Assembly: GCA_905214875.1 (NCBI GenBank)
Contig: CAJMNR010000012.1
Location: 13,123 to 77,122, forward strand
Direction: 5' to 3'
Origin: an uncultured bacterium
GTDB taxonomy: Bacteria > Bacillota > Clostridia > Lachnospirales > Lachnospiraceae
DNA length: 64,000 bases
In this document: positions 17,856-26,959 of the stretch, piece by piece
Position numbering within the stretch: position 1 is the first letter of the stretch
Layout of the letters: each line of letters starts with the position of its first letter
Program-made: the position numbers and the translations under genes
The notes under the pieces: model-generated
What the model was told of the DNA's origin: nothing
The model's database searches: none
The model's input: the letters and a program-made list of their open reading frames with translations, nothing else

Positions 17856-18761
17856 CTACCAAAACTCCTTGCTCTCTTTTTTTATTTCCTCGTATGGTAA
17901 CAATGTTGCCTCTACAATTGATAGTTTCGTCTTTTCAAGGAAATACTTTATCAAAAAATAGCCAAGGGCATATCCTGCACAAAATGGTAATCCCACAGGG
18001 AAGTACCCGCGTTGCTTGGCAATCTCATCTCCGTATAAATAGGCCGTTATGCCTTCCAGGCCTTGAACATTTCGCCCCTCTTTTAAAATAGGCTTACATG
18101 GACCAAGAATTGTCTCCTGATCCACTGCCGTTACCCAAGGACCTACTGCTTCCTCACCATACATCCAGGTTGCATAGTTTTCTGCCAACCCTTCATTGAT
18201 CATCATCTCTTCTAATGTAATAGAGTTGCTCCATTTGATAAATTGAAATCTTACATTATGATTACATTCATGTGCCAATACGGCTGGAATCCTTTGTATA
18301 TTTTCTTCACTTGGCAATAGCGATATGAAAATGCTTCCTGGAATACCGCCGTCTCCGCAACAGCCTTTGCTTAATTGCGTATAGATGCTTTCTGGATCCA
18401 GTAACAGAATCGTATATTTATACTCTTCCACCGCCAAGGGAACCTTTGCTTTTTCAAATGGCGCAATTGCTTTTTTTATTGATTCGGTACAACTTTCCCA
18501 AATCGATTCGTTACTTATTTTAGTAACCTCTTCTATAACACTACCATCAACCTTCTTTGGTTCTAGATAGCCTAGCATGGAACTTGCCATTACTACATCA
18601 TAGCCGCCTTCATACTTTGCCTTTATTGGCACATGATAGCAGTCCCATTTATCTTGGAACTCCTTCATCAGATCATAACGGTAGATATCTTCCTTTTTCT
18701 CTTGTTTGGCATTTAAGATTTTGTTGTATACAATATCTGACCGTACTGCTTTTATTTTCAT
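17856..18761 (-). CDS. DUF2268 putative zinc metalloprotease
   Basis: A 301-residue cytosolic protein carrying the gluzincin signature: HECNH within VLAHECNHNVRF and, about 27 residues later, the glutamate of INEGLAENYA as third zinc ligand. This matches DUF2268, a family of predicted Zn-dependent proteases. A CCGDGG cysteine pair sits just before the catalytic helix. I start it at ATG 18761, preceded by AGGAGTG; the longer reading from 18794 includes that ribosome site in its coding part. Substrate unknown. No operon partner; an unrelated remnant lies upstream. Confidence 0.88.
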   Translation of the reverse strand: MKIKAVRSDIVYNKILNAKQEKKEDIYRYDLMKEFQDKWDCYHVPIKAKYEGGYDVVMASSMLGYLEPKKVDGSVIEEVTKISNESIWESCTESIKKAIAPFEKAKVPLAVEEYKYTILLLDPESIYTQLSKGCCGDGGIPGSIFISLLPSEENIQRIPAVLAHECNHNVRFQFIKWSNSITLEEMMINEGLAENYATWMYGEEAVGPWVTAVDQETILGPCKPILKEGRNVQGLEGITAYLYGDEIAKQRGYFPVGLPFCAGYALGYFLIKYFLEKTKLSIVEATLLPYEEIKKESKEFW

Positions 18762-18821
18762 ATACAAATCACTCCTTTCCCTTTCACGATACACTATTGC
18801 GTAACGTCAGAGTCAAGAGTG

Positions 18822-19061
18822 TTACATTCGCCAAGGATCTACGGATACATAATACATAGTTGCCTCTGCATTTGCGATATAATCTCCTGCTTCTACTATA
18901 GGCGCATTTTCATCTAATGCAGGCGTTTCATAAAATGTAAAGTTATCATCTGTCGTAATTCTTCCAGATAGCCAGCCTTGATGCTTATAATAACGGTTCG
19001 GTCCAAATGCAATGTCGTAAAATAGATTGCCTGCCGTTTCTCCTTTCTTATAATCATACAA
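18822..19061 (-). pseudogene. C-terminal remnant of an unknown protein
   Basis: A 79-codon open frame ending in YYVSVDPWRM. Its first codons are only TTG and fall in the U tract of the terminator at 19061-19093, so it has no proper start; an internal AAGGAG has no start codon in frame soon after it. The sequence looks like real coding material (aromatic, balanced codons), so I read it as the truncated end of a gene. Function unknown. Confidence 0.45.
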
Positions 19062-19093
19062 AAAAGATGCCTTCGAAACGAAGACATCTTTTT
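19061..19093. terminator. Terminator of the InlB-repeat protein gene
   Basis: AAAAAGATGCCTTCG-AAA-CGAAGACATCTTTTT, a perfect-looking stem with T runs on both sides, just after the stop at 19104. Confidence 0.9.
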
Positions 19094-19103
19094 ACTAATC
19101 CAA

Positions 19104-20378
19104 CTATTTCACTTTTACTTTCTTTGTTGTGGAATATTTTCCATATACTTTCTTTCCTGTTGAATCTGTCTTATATGCTCTTACCTTCACATAATAAGTC
19201 CCCTTCTTAAGAGAAGTGATTTTCTTGGACTTACCACTTAAATTCACCGTTTTAGAACTCTTGAATTTGGAATTCTTTGCATAAACAATCTGGTAGCCCT
19301 TTGCACCAGATACTGCTTTAAAGCTTACTTTCATACTGGACTTGCTTGTACGTTTTGCTGAAACGCCGCTTACCTTTGACACGCTTACCTTTTGCCATTT
19401 TGCATATAAAGTATAGTTCTTTTTGCTAGATGCTTTAATTGAAGTCACTTTATGTTTAAAGTTTTTCTCTGTATACCAGCCTTTAAATACATAATTTTTT
19501 CTTGTAGGGTTATACAGTTTTATTGTCCCTTTATTTGATTTATACGTTTTGACATTCTTAGAAGAATTATTTCCTCCGTTTGTCTTATATGTAATCTTAT
19601 ACGTTACAACAGCTGGTGCCTTAGTAAGACCTTTAATAGTAAAATGCGTATCACAGTAATAATCATCAGAATAACCTGCAATTCGTGCAGAATAGTTTCC
19701 GTTCTTTGTGATCGTAATGGAGCTAGTGTTTAATGCATTCTTTCTATCTTCGGTCTTCCAGAAGTCCTCGTCTGCAATGTTCTGATATACAGATGTTCCT
19801 TGAAGTACACGAATTGTACCTCCTGATAATAAATCAGTCACATAATTTTTGTCATACACAAATGTTACTTTTGCTGCTGTCTTTGCGCTATTGTAAGTAA
19901 TTGACTGAACCTTGATTCTTGCAGAAGATGGCATAAATCCAACATATGTAGTTGTTGTAAAACCTTCTTCAAAACCATTCCAACGAGACACTTGATAATA
20001 ATATGTTCCTGGATTTACATAGCAGGCAATTAATTCATTCGTATAACCTTTTTTTAGTTGGCTTGTTAATGCAGCATTTGTATAAAGTGTAATGTTTCCA
20101 TATCCTTCTTCATTACTAAATCCCTTAATAAATAACCATCCTGATTGATTAACGACGATTTTATGTGCTCCTGCCTTTCCTGTCCATGCAGTATTAATCA
20201 CGTCCACGCTAGAGGCCTTGACATCTGCATCAATTTTCTGTTGAAACTGATTAGGGCTTGTTATTGTACTATAAAATACAGATGAGCTCCCTTCCGCATT
20301 CGTTACTAATGCTGGTGCAAAAATTAATGCCATAGCAAATACACATATTGCACCGATTACTTTCTTTAATTCTTTCAT
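19104..20378 (-). CDS. Secreted protein with InlB-type repeat and fibronectin-like C-terminus
   Basis: A 424-residue exported protein. The signal peptide spans about 1-28 (hydrophobic core GAICVFAMALIFAPALV, cleavage near TNA). A PPC-like beta-sandwich follows (about 40-130), then a second beta domain. A Listeria-Bacteroides repeat (Flg_new/InlB B-repeat) has the signature TNGG...NPTRKNYVFKGWYTE...LYAKW. The lysine/serine-rich C-terminal Fn3-like domain contains AVSGAKGYQIVYAKN and YYVKVRAYKT. There is no sortase motif or membrane anchor, so it is released or wall-bound by charge. I chose ATG 20378, eight bases after GGAGG; upstream in-frame ATGs overlap the ribosome site. Confidence 0.88.
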   Translation of the reverse strand: MKELKKVIGAICVFAMALIFAPALVTNAEGSSSVFYSTITSPNQFQQKIDADVKASSVDVINTAWTGKAGAHKIVVNQSGWLFIKGFSNEEGYGNITLYTNAALTSQLKKGYTNELIACYVNPGTYYYQVSRWNGFEEGFTTTTYVGFMPSSARIKVQSITYNSAKTAAKVTFVYDKNYVTDLLSGGTIRVLQGTSVYQNIADEDFWKTEDRKNALNTSSITITKNGNYSARIAGYSDDYYCDTHFTIKGLTKAPAVVTYKITYKTNGGNNSSKNVKTYKSNKGTIKLYNPTRKNYVFKGWYTEKNFKHKVTSIKASSKKNYTLYAKWQKVSVSKVSGVSAKRTSKSSMKVSFKAVSGAKGYQIVYAKNSKFKSSKTVNLSGKSKKITSLKKGTYYVKVRAYKTDSTGKKVYGKYSTTKKVKVK

Positions 20379-20507
20379 TTTCATCCTCCTTATTACTTTT
20401 TCCGTCAAACAGTCTACCATTAATTAACAGCAGTATCAATAAATATGTAATTTTTTAGGCGAAATTGTGACCATTTTACTATAAGGAGGTATTTGAAAAC
20501 AACTTGC

Positions 20508-20552
20508 GTAAAAAAGGAGGTATGTGCACTAATAAAATGCACGTCCTCCAAT
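20508..20552 (-). terminator. Terminator after the surface-protein remnant
   Basis: Minus-strand GGAGGACGTGCA...TGCACATACCTCC followed by six U. It survives although the gene upstream of it is broken. Confidence 0.8.
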
Positions 20553-20792
20553 TTTCCTGATATTTCACTGTTACCTTCTTAGGAACGATATTGAATGTTA
20601 TTTTTTTCCAGTGGATACACTGATTCCTGTAATTATAATCTTTGCAGTTCCTGGATTTACATTATTCTTGTAGATAACCCCATTGATCATATTAGCGCTA
20701 GCATCTACTGCCGAACTATCTACTGGAGTCCATTTTACAAATGGTCCACTAGTAAGTGTTCCAACATAATTGTTTGTAGAAACTTTGATCAT
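20550..20792 (-). pseudogene. Broken Ig/Fn3-like surface-protein fragment with frameshift
   Basis: The first frame (20598-20792) encodes a piece of a bacterial surface domain (NPGTAKIIITGISVSTGKK). At a run of seven A the reading stops. Shifting by one base continues as ITFNIVPKKVTV, exactly the expected continuation of the 'PGTAKITITG..TG.KTVTFKIVPKKV' type domain. Thus it is a remnant of a longer repeat-bearing exported protein with a homopolymer frameshift and no N-terminus. Confidence 0.7.
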
Positions 20793-20829
20793 TAGCTCGC
20801 TTAATATTATTACAAAAATAGGCGACCTT

Positions 20830-22206
20830 TTACTCTACGATTTTTTGAATCCAAACACCTTTCTTCACTAAAACAAACCCAATCACGCATTTTACAATTT
20901 CGATTGACTGACAAATAAAATACACCATTACAATGGAAATTGACGTAAAACGAGTCAAACAAAATGCAAGCGGTATGGTAACTGTCCATACAAAGAAACT
21001 GTCAAAGATAAACGTGATAACTGTTTTTCCACCGGAACGTAGCGTAAAATACGTACAATGTGTCAATGCCTGTAGCGGCATGCAGACTGCAGCAACTACA
21101 ATAAATTGTTTTGCAAGTTCCTTAATCTGAGCGGATGTATTGTATAGTTCCGGGAAAAATGGCGCTACCACTACCATGATTGCCCCAACGACTACGCAGC
21201 TCATAAATGAGAAAAACATCATTTTGTAAGCAGAATCCTTTGCTTCTTCAAACTTTTCTGCACCTAGCTGCTGTCCAACAATAATTGCCACAGAATTTCC
21301 AAGCGCAATAAATACGATGGTAAATACATTATTAATCGTATTGGATATGTTCATTCCTGCAACAACCGATAGTCCTCTTACCGAGTAACATTGCATGATT
21401 GTTGCCATCCCTGCCGACCATAAAAATTCATTTACAATCAAAGGGGCACCTTTTACAAAGATATGTCCAACTAAATTTCTTGGAATATGCATCGAGCGAT
21501 ATGCCTTTTCAATAAATGGATTTTTCTCATGATTTACATGTGTCCATGCGATAATCAAAGCACATTCTACATAACGGGAAATCACCGTAGCAAGCGCTGC
21601 ACCACGAACTCCAAGTTCCGGTGCGCCAAACTTTCCAAAGATCAAAATATAGTTTAAGATACAGTTAAGTACAACGGCCGAAATGGATGCAACCATAGGA
21701 GGTAACGTCTTTCCACCTTCTCGAAGAGTACTCGCATACGTTTGAGATACGGCATAAGGAATCAGCCCAAATAACATGATAAATAAAAACTGTTTTCCAT
21801 AATTTAGTGTCTCATCAATGCTTCCAACATCTCCACTTCCTTTTAAATAAAAGGAGATTAATTCTATCCGAAATATCCAGAATACAGCGATTGCAAGAGC
21901 ACTCGCAATCATGCTTGTCATTATTTTAAAACGGAATGTATGACGGACGCCTTCGTAATTCTTCTCTCCCCAAAACTGGGCACCAAAGATTCCTGCTCCT
22001 GAAATTACACCGAAGATACTAACATTGAAGACTAGCATCAGCTGATTGACAATCGCAACTCCAGACATCTGTTCCGTTCCTACCTGGCCGATCATAATGT
22101 TATCTGCAAGACTTAACAGATTGGTAATTCCATTTTGAATCATAATTGGAATGGCCAGCGCAAGGACTGTCATATAAAACTTCTTGTTTCCTATAAATTT
22201 TTTCAT
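20830..22206 (-). CDS. MATE-family efflux transporter
   Basis: A 458-residue, twelve-TM cation/drug antiporter. The N-terminus FYMTVLALAIPIMIQNGITNLLSLADNIMIGQVG is the MATE signature around TM1. The second half repeats the topology from about 235 (PLIVNEFLWSAGMA). Such proteins export organic cations, flavin-like compounds or drugs in exchange for Na+ or H+. Start ATG follows GAGGG. It is monocistronic, with nothing nearby that names a substrate. Confidence 0.94.
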   Translation of the reverse strand: MKKFIGNKKFYMTVLALAIPIMIQNGITNLLSLADNIMIGQVGTEQMSGVAIVNQLMLVFNVSIFGVISGAGIFGAQFWGEKNYEGVRHTFRFKIMTSMIASALAIAVFWIFRIELISFYLKGSGDVGSIDETLNYGKQFLFIMLFGLIPYAVSQTYASTLREGGKTLPPMVASISAVVLNCILNYILIFGKFGAPELGVRGAALATVISRYVECALIIAWTHVNHEKNPFIEKAYRSMHIPRNLVGHIFVKGAPLIVNEFLWSAGMATIMQCYSVRGLSVVAGMNISNTINNVFTIVFIALGNSVAIIVGQQLGAEKFEEAKDSAYKMMFFSFMSCVVVGAIMVVVAPFFPELYNTSAQIKELAKQFIVVAAVCMPLQALTHCTYFTLRSGGKTVITFIFDSFFVWTVTIPLAFCLTRFTSISIVMVYFICQSIEIVKCVIGFVLVKKGVWIQKIVE

Positions 22207-22273
22207 CTTGCCCTCTTATCTAGTGTCTAAAATAGTTACATGCGCTATTATACCTAATATTAAGTGGCTTTTC

Positions 22274-23041
22274 TTATTCGTGGTGTCCACAACCGTGACT
22301 TCCGCATCCACCTTCATGATGTTCCCCATGGTGATGGTGATTACATTGTACATCAGGATTATATACTAAAGCATCTTGTAACAATTGATTTACTGCTTCG
22401 TCTGCATCTCCTGTTACACCGCCATATAATTTGATTCCTGCTTGCGCCATTGCGTCCATAGCTCCACCGCCGATACCGCCGCAGATTAAAACATCAACGC
22501 CGTTTTCCACAAGGAATCCAGCAAGCGCTCCATGGCCTTTCCCATTAGTTTCTACTACTTGGCTGTTCACGATTTTTTTCTCTTCCACATCATATACTTT
22601 AAATGCTTCTGTCTTTCCAAAGTGTTGAAAAATTTGTCCGTTGTCGTATGTTACTGCTACTCTCATCATATTCTCCTTTTTCTCTGCTATTTTTATTATT
22701 TCAGTTCTGAAATGACACCTGCCATACCCAAAACATGCTGCACTTCCATCACATATTTCATAATTTCCGCCAGCAATCTGTAACTCCAGCCCATTGACCA
22801 AACATTCTGCAATTTTAACTCTAGCACTATTATAAATTGCCTGCGCAGTTGTCCTTGCTACGTTCATACGAACCGCACATTCTTCCTGCGAACTTCCTTC
22901 TAAGTCAATCAATCGAATACTCTCGTACTCATCCACTGTCATTATAATCTTTTGCCTTCTTGTCCTTTGATTCCCTTTGGGACCAAAGCTATCACAAGAT
23001 GGCTCCGTACAAATGCGACGTATTTTGCTAGGTCTTGGCAT
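22274..23041 (-). CDS. DUF134 regulator fused to NifX/NifB-type cofactor-binding domain with His-rich tail
   Basis: A 255-residue two-domain protein. Residues 1-95 are a DUF134 helix-turn-helix (MPRPSKIRRIC, then DEYESIRLIDLEGSSQEECA and NVARTTAQAIYNSAR). A C...C linker (CDGSAACFGYGRCHF) is followed by a dinitrogenase Fe-Mo cofactor-biosynthesis-type domain (about 125-235: MMRVAVTYDNGQIFQHFGKTE ... DVLICGGIGGGAMDAM). The end is a metal-binding tail, HHHHGEHHEGGCGSHGCGHHE. In many Firmicutes the two domains are separate genes near Fe-S/Mrp ATPases. The fusion suggests a metal- or Fe-S-responsive regulator. Start chosen at ATG 23041 after GGGGGAG. Confidence 0.9.
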   Translation of the reverse strand: MPRPSKIRRICTEPSCDSFGPKGNQRTRRQKIIMTVDEYESIRLIDLEGSSQEECAVRMNVARTTAQAIYNSARVKIAECLVNGLELQIAGGNYEICDGSAACFGYGRCHFRTEIIKIAEKKENMMRVAVTYDNGQIFQHFGKTEAFKVYDVEEKKIVNSQVVETNGKGHGALAGFLVENGVDVLICGGIGGGAMDAMAQAGIKLYGGVTGDADEAVNQLLQDALVYNPDVQCNHHHHGEHHEGGCGSHGCGHHE

Positions 23042-23105
23042 AGAACTCCCCCTTTTATTTCTGGCATATGCCATTTATTCAATTATATCAGTATAGGATA
23101 CAATG

Positions 23106-24224
23106 TCAAGGTGACTGTTCAAATTGTTCTCTTTGTAAACGTTCCTGTGCTACTTGCTCTATCAATTCCTCAATTCGATTCTTTTTATGAGGAACATTTC
23201 TAGCATATCTTTTGTCATGTTGAAAGATATAAGGCAGCACATCATAGATATTGTCAAAGTCTAACTTTTGAATGTGAAATCCTTCATTTACGTTATGATT
23301 ACTTTTACGGCTTATTTTTATCGAAGCAATACGTAAATTTTTATGGAATATTTCTTTTATCTTACCTTGTTCATGATATATTCTCCACGAAGAAATCGGT
23401 GTCTGAATAAAAACGATGCCATCACAAAATTCACACTTCATTTCATAATTCTTACAAATATTTCGTACTGTATTTTCAGAAAAATGATTCTCCTGAATCG
23501 TGGTTTGTGTGTTTCGTTTTAGCCTAATCACTCTTACCATATGACCACAACTCTTACATAATCGATATCCGTCAAACAAACAGCTTAGCAAGTGATACTC
23601 TAACTGTTGTCTTTCTTTTTTAATCACATACCTACATGTATGGGTATGCACGACCACAGATTTTTTTAAAGATACCAATTGACTGTTATTCCTTTTACAT
23701 TTCTTGATATATACATATTTTATTTTATAAAATAAATTTCTTAAGTAGGCAGCATCCTTCTTGGCGTTATGAAGCATATAAGGCTCATAGCAGAGGCCAT
23801 ATTGGTTCATCATATACTCAAATCCCAATTTTCTCTTTTGTCGATAAAGGAAAGAAACCATGTCTTGTAATACGATCACATTATGTTTTGGCAATTGTAA
23901 TCTCTCATCTAGAATTGCCTCTTTTAAAACTTCATATGTATAACGGTTCCAAACAACCCATGTCTCAATCTCGGAGCCAAACTCCAAAAATCGCTTCAGT
24001 GCTTCTTTTCGCCCCATCCCATTTTTTAATTTCTCTTCTGTTAAATGCATGATCGTTAGTGTTTCCACTCGAACAAGTTGAATATCCCTAGGCTGAATTA
24101 TTTGATAAAAGGTAACATTCTTTGACGAAGGTCCATTCGAATCTATACAACCTATTTGTATTATTTCTTTTTTTCCTAATTCCTGTATCTCATGCCATTC
24201 AATATCTATAAATAAGTATCTCAT
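23106..24224 (-). CDS. DnaQ-like 3'-5' exonuclease-fold protein with zinc-binding C-terminal region
   Basis: A 372-residue protein. Residues 1-175 form an RNase-H-like exonuclease domain: Exo I FIDIEW with D7 and E9, and Exo III HNAKKDAAYL with the catalytic H and D. Exo II, usually an Asp, reads WNRYTYEVLKEAI, where the expected D is Thr, so activity is uncertain. From about 195 a segment HTHTCRYVIKKERQ...LFDGYRLCKSCG has the H-x3-C-x(n)-G-Y-R-x-C-x2-C spacing of Ada-type zinc modules. A further CEFC pair follows, then a basic C-terminus. It could act on nucleic acid as a repair or regulatory nuclease. Start ATG follows AGGAGAAGC. Confidence 0.78.
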   Translation of the reverse strand: MRYLFIDIEWHEIQELGKKEIIQIGCIDSNGPSSKNVTFYQIIQPRDIQLVRVETLTIMHLTEEKLKNGMGRKEALKRFLEFGSEIETWVVWNRYTYEVLKEAILDERLQLPKHNVIVLQDMVSFLYRQKRKLGFEYMMNQYGLCYEPYMLHNAKKDAAYLRNLFYKIKYVYIKKCKRNNSQLVSLKKSVVVHTHTCRYVIKKERQQLEYHLLSCLFDGYRLCKSCGHMVRVIRLKRNTQTTIQENHFSENTVRNICKNYEMKCEFCDGIVFIQTPISSWRIYHEQGKIKEIFHKNLRIASIKISRKSNHNVNEGFHIQKLDFDNIYDVLPYIFQHDKRYARNVPHKKNRIEELIEQVAQERLQREQFEQSP

Positions 24225-24528
24225 ACACTCAGCTTCTCCTATTCCTTACTTTTACTTCTGATTTTAGCAAAAAATACGCGATATTCATTTGGTACTTTAT
24301 ACCATTATCAAGTGTTTCTTTTAACTATTCTGCCTCTCAGTTGAGTGCCATCCTTTTTTTACTTGATTGGAGGCTTGTCAAAGAGAAGTTTCTAAATCAA
24401 GCAAAAAGAGCTTCCTATGCTTACAATTCCATCATAGAAAACTCTTTTCTTCCATTCCATCTTTATGTCAAATATGGTAAGAATACATTTGCCAATCCCA
24501 AAAATAAGAAAAATCCTAATACATCGCA
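24225..24528. other. Intergenic stretch without a recognised feature
   Basis: About 300 bp between two minus-strand genes. A weak TATAAA-type -10 for the exonuclease gene is possible near 24290. I see no terminator, RNA fold or credible ORF. Confidence 0.5.
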
Positions 24529-25467
24529 TTATATACAATATGTTGGTTCTTCTATTATTTCTATGCCTCCGGCAACCAACACTCTTTTCATATCTTCAGG
24601 CAATGGTGCCTCTATTTTCATCATTTCACCCGTAATCGGATGACTAAAGGAAAGCATGGCCGAATGCAGTGCCTGCCGCTCCATGCTCTTACAGCCTTCA
24701 TTGTATAAGAAATCACCAAGCAGAGGATGACCAAGATAAGACATATGCACACGAATCTGATGAGTACGCCCCGTTTCCAACTTCAATGCAAGTAAGGATA
24801 CTTCCTTTTCTTCGTACTGAAGCACCGCCAATCGTCGATAGTGTGTAACTGCTCTCTTTCCATTTACCAAATCCACCTGCCGTTCAATCACGCTTCCCTC
24901 TTTTCGTCCAATCGGCAAATCCACCACGCCTTCTTCTTCCGTCACGCCCTCTACAAGCGCCATATACGTTCGATGAATCGCTCGATTCTTCACCTGCTCA
25001 GATAAAATTGCTGCACTCAGCGCATTCTTTGCAAGGATTGTTGCTCCTGTCGTATCTCGGTCCAAACGGTTAATGCAGCGAAACACATACGCTTCGCCTT
25101 TTTTCATAAAATAGTATGCAACCGCATTTGCAAGGGTATTATGATAATTATTGATTGATTGATGCACCGGCATGTTATGGGGCTTGTTTATTACCAGGAT
25201 GTCCTCATCCTCGTAGAGGATGGATAGATTGCTCTCAACTGGAAGAATAGATTCCTGGTCTACAGTTTCTTCGATGGTGATTTGTAAGGTGTCTCCGGGA
25301 TGAAGTAGCTCGTTTACACAGGCGTGAGTCTGGTTCTTTAGGATGCCTGTTGGGGTCTTTTTTAGGGCGTTTATTAGGGTAGTGGAATAGGAGTGGTGTT
25401 TTAGGAAGGTTGAGATAGTTTGTGGTGAGGTATTTTGTGGGAGGGTATAGGTTAGGGTTCTTTGCAT
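24529..25467 (-). CDS. RluA-family pseudouridine synthase
   Basis: A 312-residue enzyme converting uridine to pseudouridine in rRNA or tRNA. The central catalytic motif is INRLDRDTTG with the nucleophilic Asp. Family segments ILYEDEDILVINKPHNMPVH and LETGRTHQIRVHMSYLGHPLLGD are intact. The N-terminal 60 residues act as an S4-like domain but are weakly conserved. Start is ATG 25467 with AGGAG six bases upstream. The first 200 bp of the gene are strikingly rich in C and A and poor in G on the coding strand, unlike the rest of the gene. RNA target (RluA, RluC or RluD type) cannot be assigned. Confidence 0.92.
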   Translation of the reverse strand: MQRTLTYTLPQNTSPQTISTFLKHHSYSTTLINALKKTPTGILKNQTHACVNELLHPGDTLQITIEETVDQESILPVESNLSILYEDEDILVINKPHNMPVHQSINNYHNTLANAVAYYFMKKGEAYVFRCINRLDRDTTGATILAKNALSAAILSEQVKNRAIHRTYMALVEGVTEEEGVVDLPIGRKEGSVIERQVDLVNGKRAVTHYRRLAVLQYEEKEVSLLALKLETGRTHQIRVHMSYLGHPLLGDFLYNEGCKSMERQALHSAMLSFSHPITGEMMKIEAPLPEDMKRVLVAGGIEIIEEPTYCI

Positions 25468-25650
25468 GGGGATCTCCTGTGTGTTTTTTTGTCGATTAAT
25501 AGTCAATATAAAATTATTTTAACATAATATTAGAGAATATATAATTTATTTTTTTAAATTTAAAATAGCATAATTTCTCCATTCATATTTTCCCTTCATA
25601 ACTGTCATACTAAAAATGAGCGCAGAAAATGTTGAAAAAAGGAGATAAAC

Positions 25651-26850
25651 ATGAAAACTTTAAGAGATTTATACAAAGCAGGCAACGGTCCATCTAGTTC
25701 TCATACCATGGGTCCAACAACCGCTGCCAGAATGTTTCTAATGGAATTTCCAGATGCAGACTCTTATAAAGTAATTCTATATGACTCTCTTGCTAAAACA
25801 GGTAAAGGGCATCGTACGGATCGTGCTCTTTACAAAACGTTTGAGCCTCACGAAGTTGAAATTATATTCGACAAGGAAACTACCGGTCTTCCACACCCAA
25901 ATACATTAGACTTCTATGCTTATAAAAACAAGGAACAGGTTGGATACTGGCGTGTCCTAAGTGTCGGCGGAGGCGCAATTCAAATTGTCGGCCGCGAACG
26001 AGGTACACTTCCTGAAATCTACAAACTAAATTCATTTGCAGAGATTTCTGATTATTGTCGCTCACATAATATTAGAATCTGGCAATATGTAGAGGAAGTG
26101 GAAGGACCTGAAATATGGGAATACCTATCCGATGTTTGGTTCGTCATGAAGACATCCATTGCCGAAGGCTTAGCCGCTACTGGTGTATTACCTGGTGGAA
26201 TTGGACTAGAGAGAAAAGCAAACTTTCTATATAACCAACGCCATATTGACGAATCTCCACAGACAAGGGAAAACCGCATTGTATGTTCCTATGCCTATGC
26301 CGTTACTGAACAAAATGCGGATAATGGTATTGTAGTTACTGCTCCAACCTGCGGCGCTTGTGGTGTCGTTCCTGCAGTTTTAAGATATATGCAAGAAAAA
26401 CACGGATTCGAGGACATTGAAGTAGTCCATGCATTAGCAACTGGAGGTATTGTTGGTAACCTGATCAAAACGAATGCCTCTATTTCAGGTGCAGAGTGTG
26501 GTTGTCAGGCCGAAGTCGGATCCGCGTGTTCCATGGCTGCCGCTGCTCTTGGTGAGTTATTTGGTGCTGGACTTAACCAAATCGAATACGCTGCTGAAGT
26601 TGCAATGGAACATCACCTTGGACTTACTTGCGACCCAATTAAAGGATTGGTACAGATTCCTTGTATCGAACGTAATGCCGTTGCCGCAATGCGTGCCATC
26701 AACGCGCTCACAATTGCCAACTTCCTTACCGACACAAGAAAAATTTCTCTTGATATGGTTATCAAAACAATGTACGAAACAGGAAAAGATATGCATTCCC
26801 ACTATAAAGAGACTTCTCAAGGTGGACTTGCTAAAACTTATGAATCATAG
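25651..26850 (+). CDS. Single-chain iron-sulfur L-serine dehydratase
   Basis: Deaminates L-serine to pyruvate and ammonia with a [4Fe-4S] cluster. The 399 residues contain the beta-type domain first (GPSSSHTMGP at 13-22, AKTGKGHRTDRAL near 50) and the alpha catalytic domain after it, with cluster-type cysteines in APTCGACG, AECGCQAEVGSACS, LTCDPIKG and PCIERN. In Clostridia the enzyme is often two subunits; remnants of such a pair lie in the gcv operon at 47.8-48.7 kb, so this copy is probably the working enzyme. It has a good AAGGAG site, is monocistronic and ends at a strong terminator. Confidence 0.95.
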   Translation: MKTLRDLYKAGNGPSSSHTMGPTTAARMFLMEFPDADSYKVILYDSLAKTGKGHRTDRALYKTFEPHEVEIIFDKETTGLPHPNTLDFYAYKNKEQVGYWRVLSVGGGAIQIVGRERGTLPEIYKLNSFAEISDYCRSHNIRIWQYVEEVEGPEIWEYLSDVWFVMKTSIAEGLAATGVLPGGIGLERKANFLYNQRHIDESPQTRENRIVCSYAYAVTEQNADNGIVVTAPTCGACGVVPAVLRYMQEKHGFEDIEVVHALATGGIVGNLIKTNASISGAECGCQAEVGSACSMAAAALGELFGAGLNQIEYAAEVAMEHHLGLTCDPIKGLVQIPCIERNAVAAMRAINALTIANFLTDTRKISLDMVIKTMYETGKDMHSHYKETSQGGLAKTYES

Positions 26851-26896
26851 TATGTTTACAAAAATGAACACCGCGTAACTACTTCTTCTTTTAGAA

Positions 26897-26938
26897 AAAG
26901 GGCTTGTCACATGATAAATTTCATGTAGCAAGCCCTTT
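26897..26938. terminator. Bidirectional terminator
   Basis: AAAGGGCTTGTCACATGA / TTCATGTAGCAAGCCCTTT stem with A- and T-rich flanks, between the convergent serine dehydratase and Mrr-like genes. Confidence 0.9.
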
Positions 26939-26959
26939 CTCTCTATCTTTTATTTACCT

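Noticed and set aside
24341..24643. Plus-strand 100-codon ORF between the exonuclease and RluA genes
   Set aside because: No ribosome site, overlaps the end of the RluA gene, and has no protein-like pattern.
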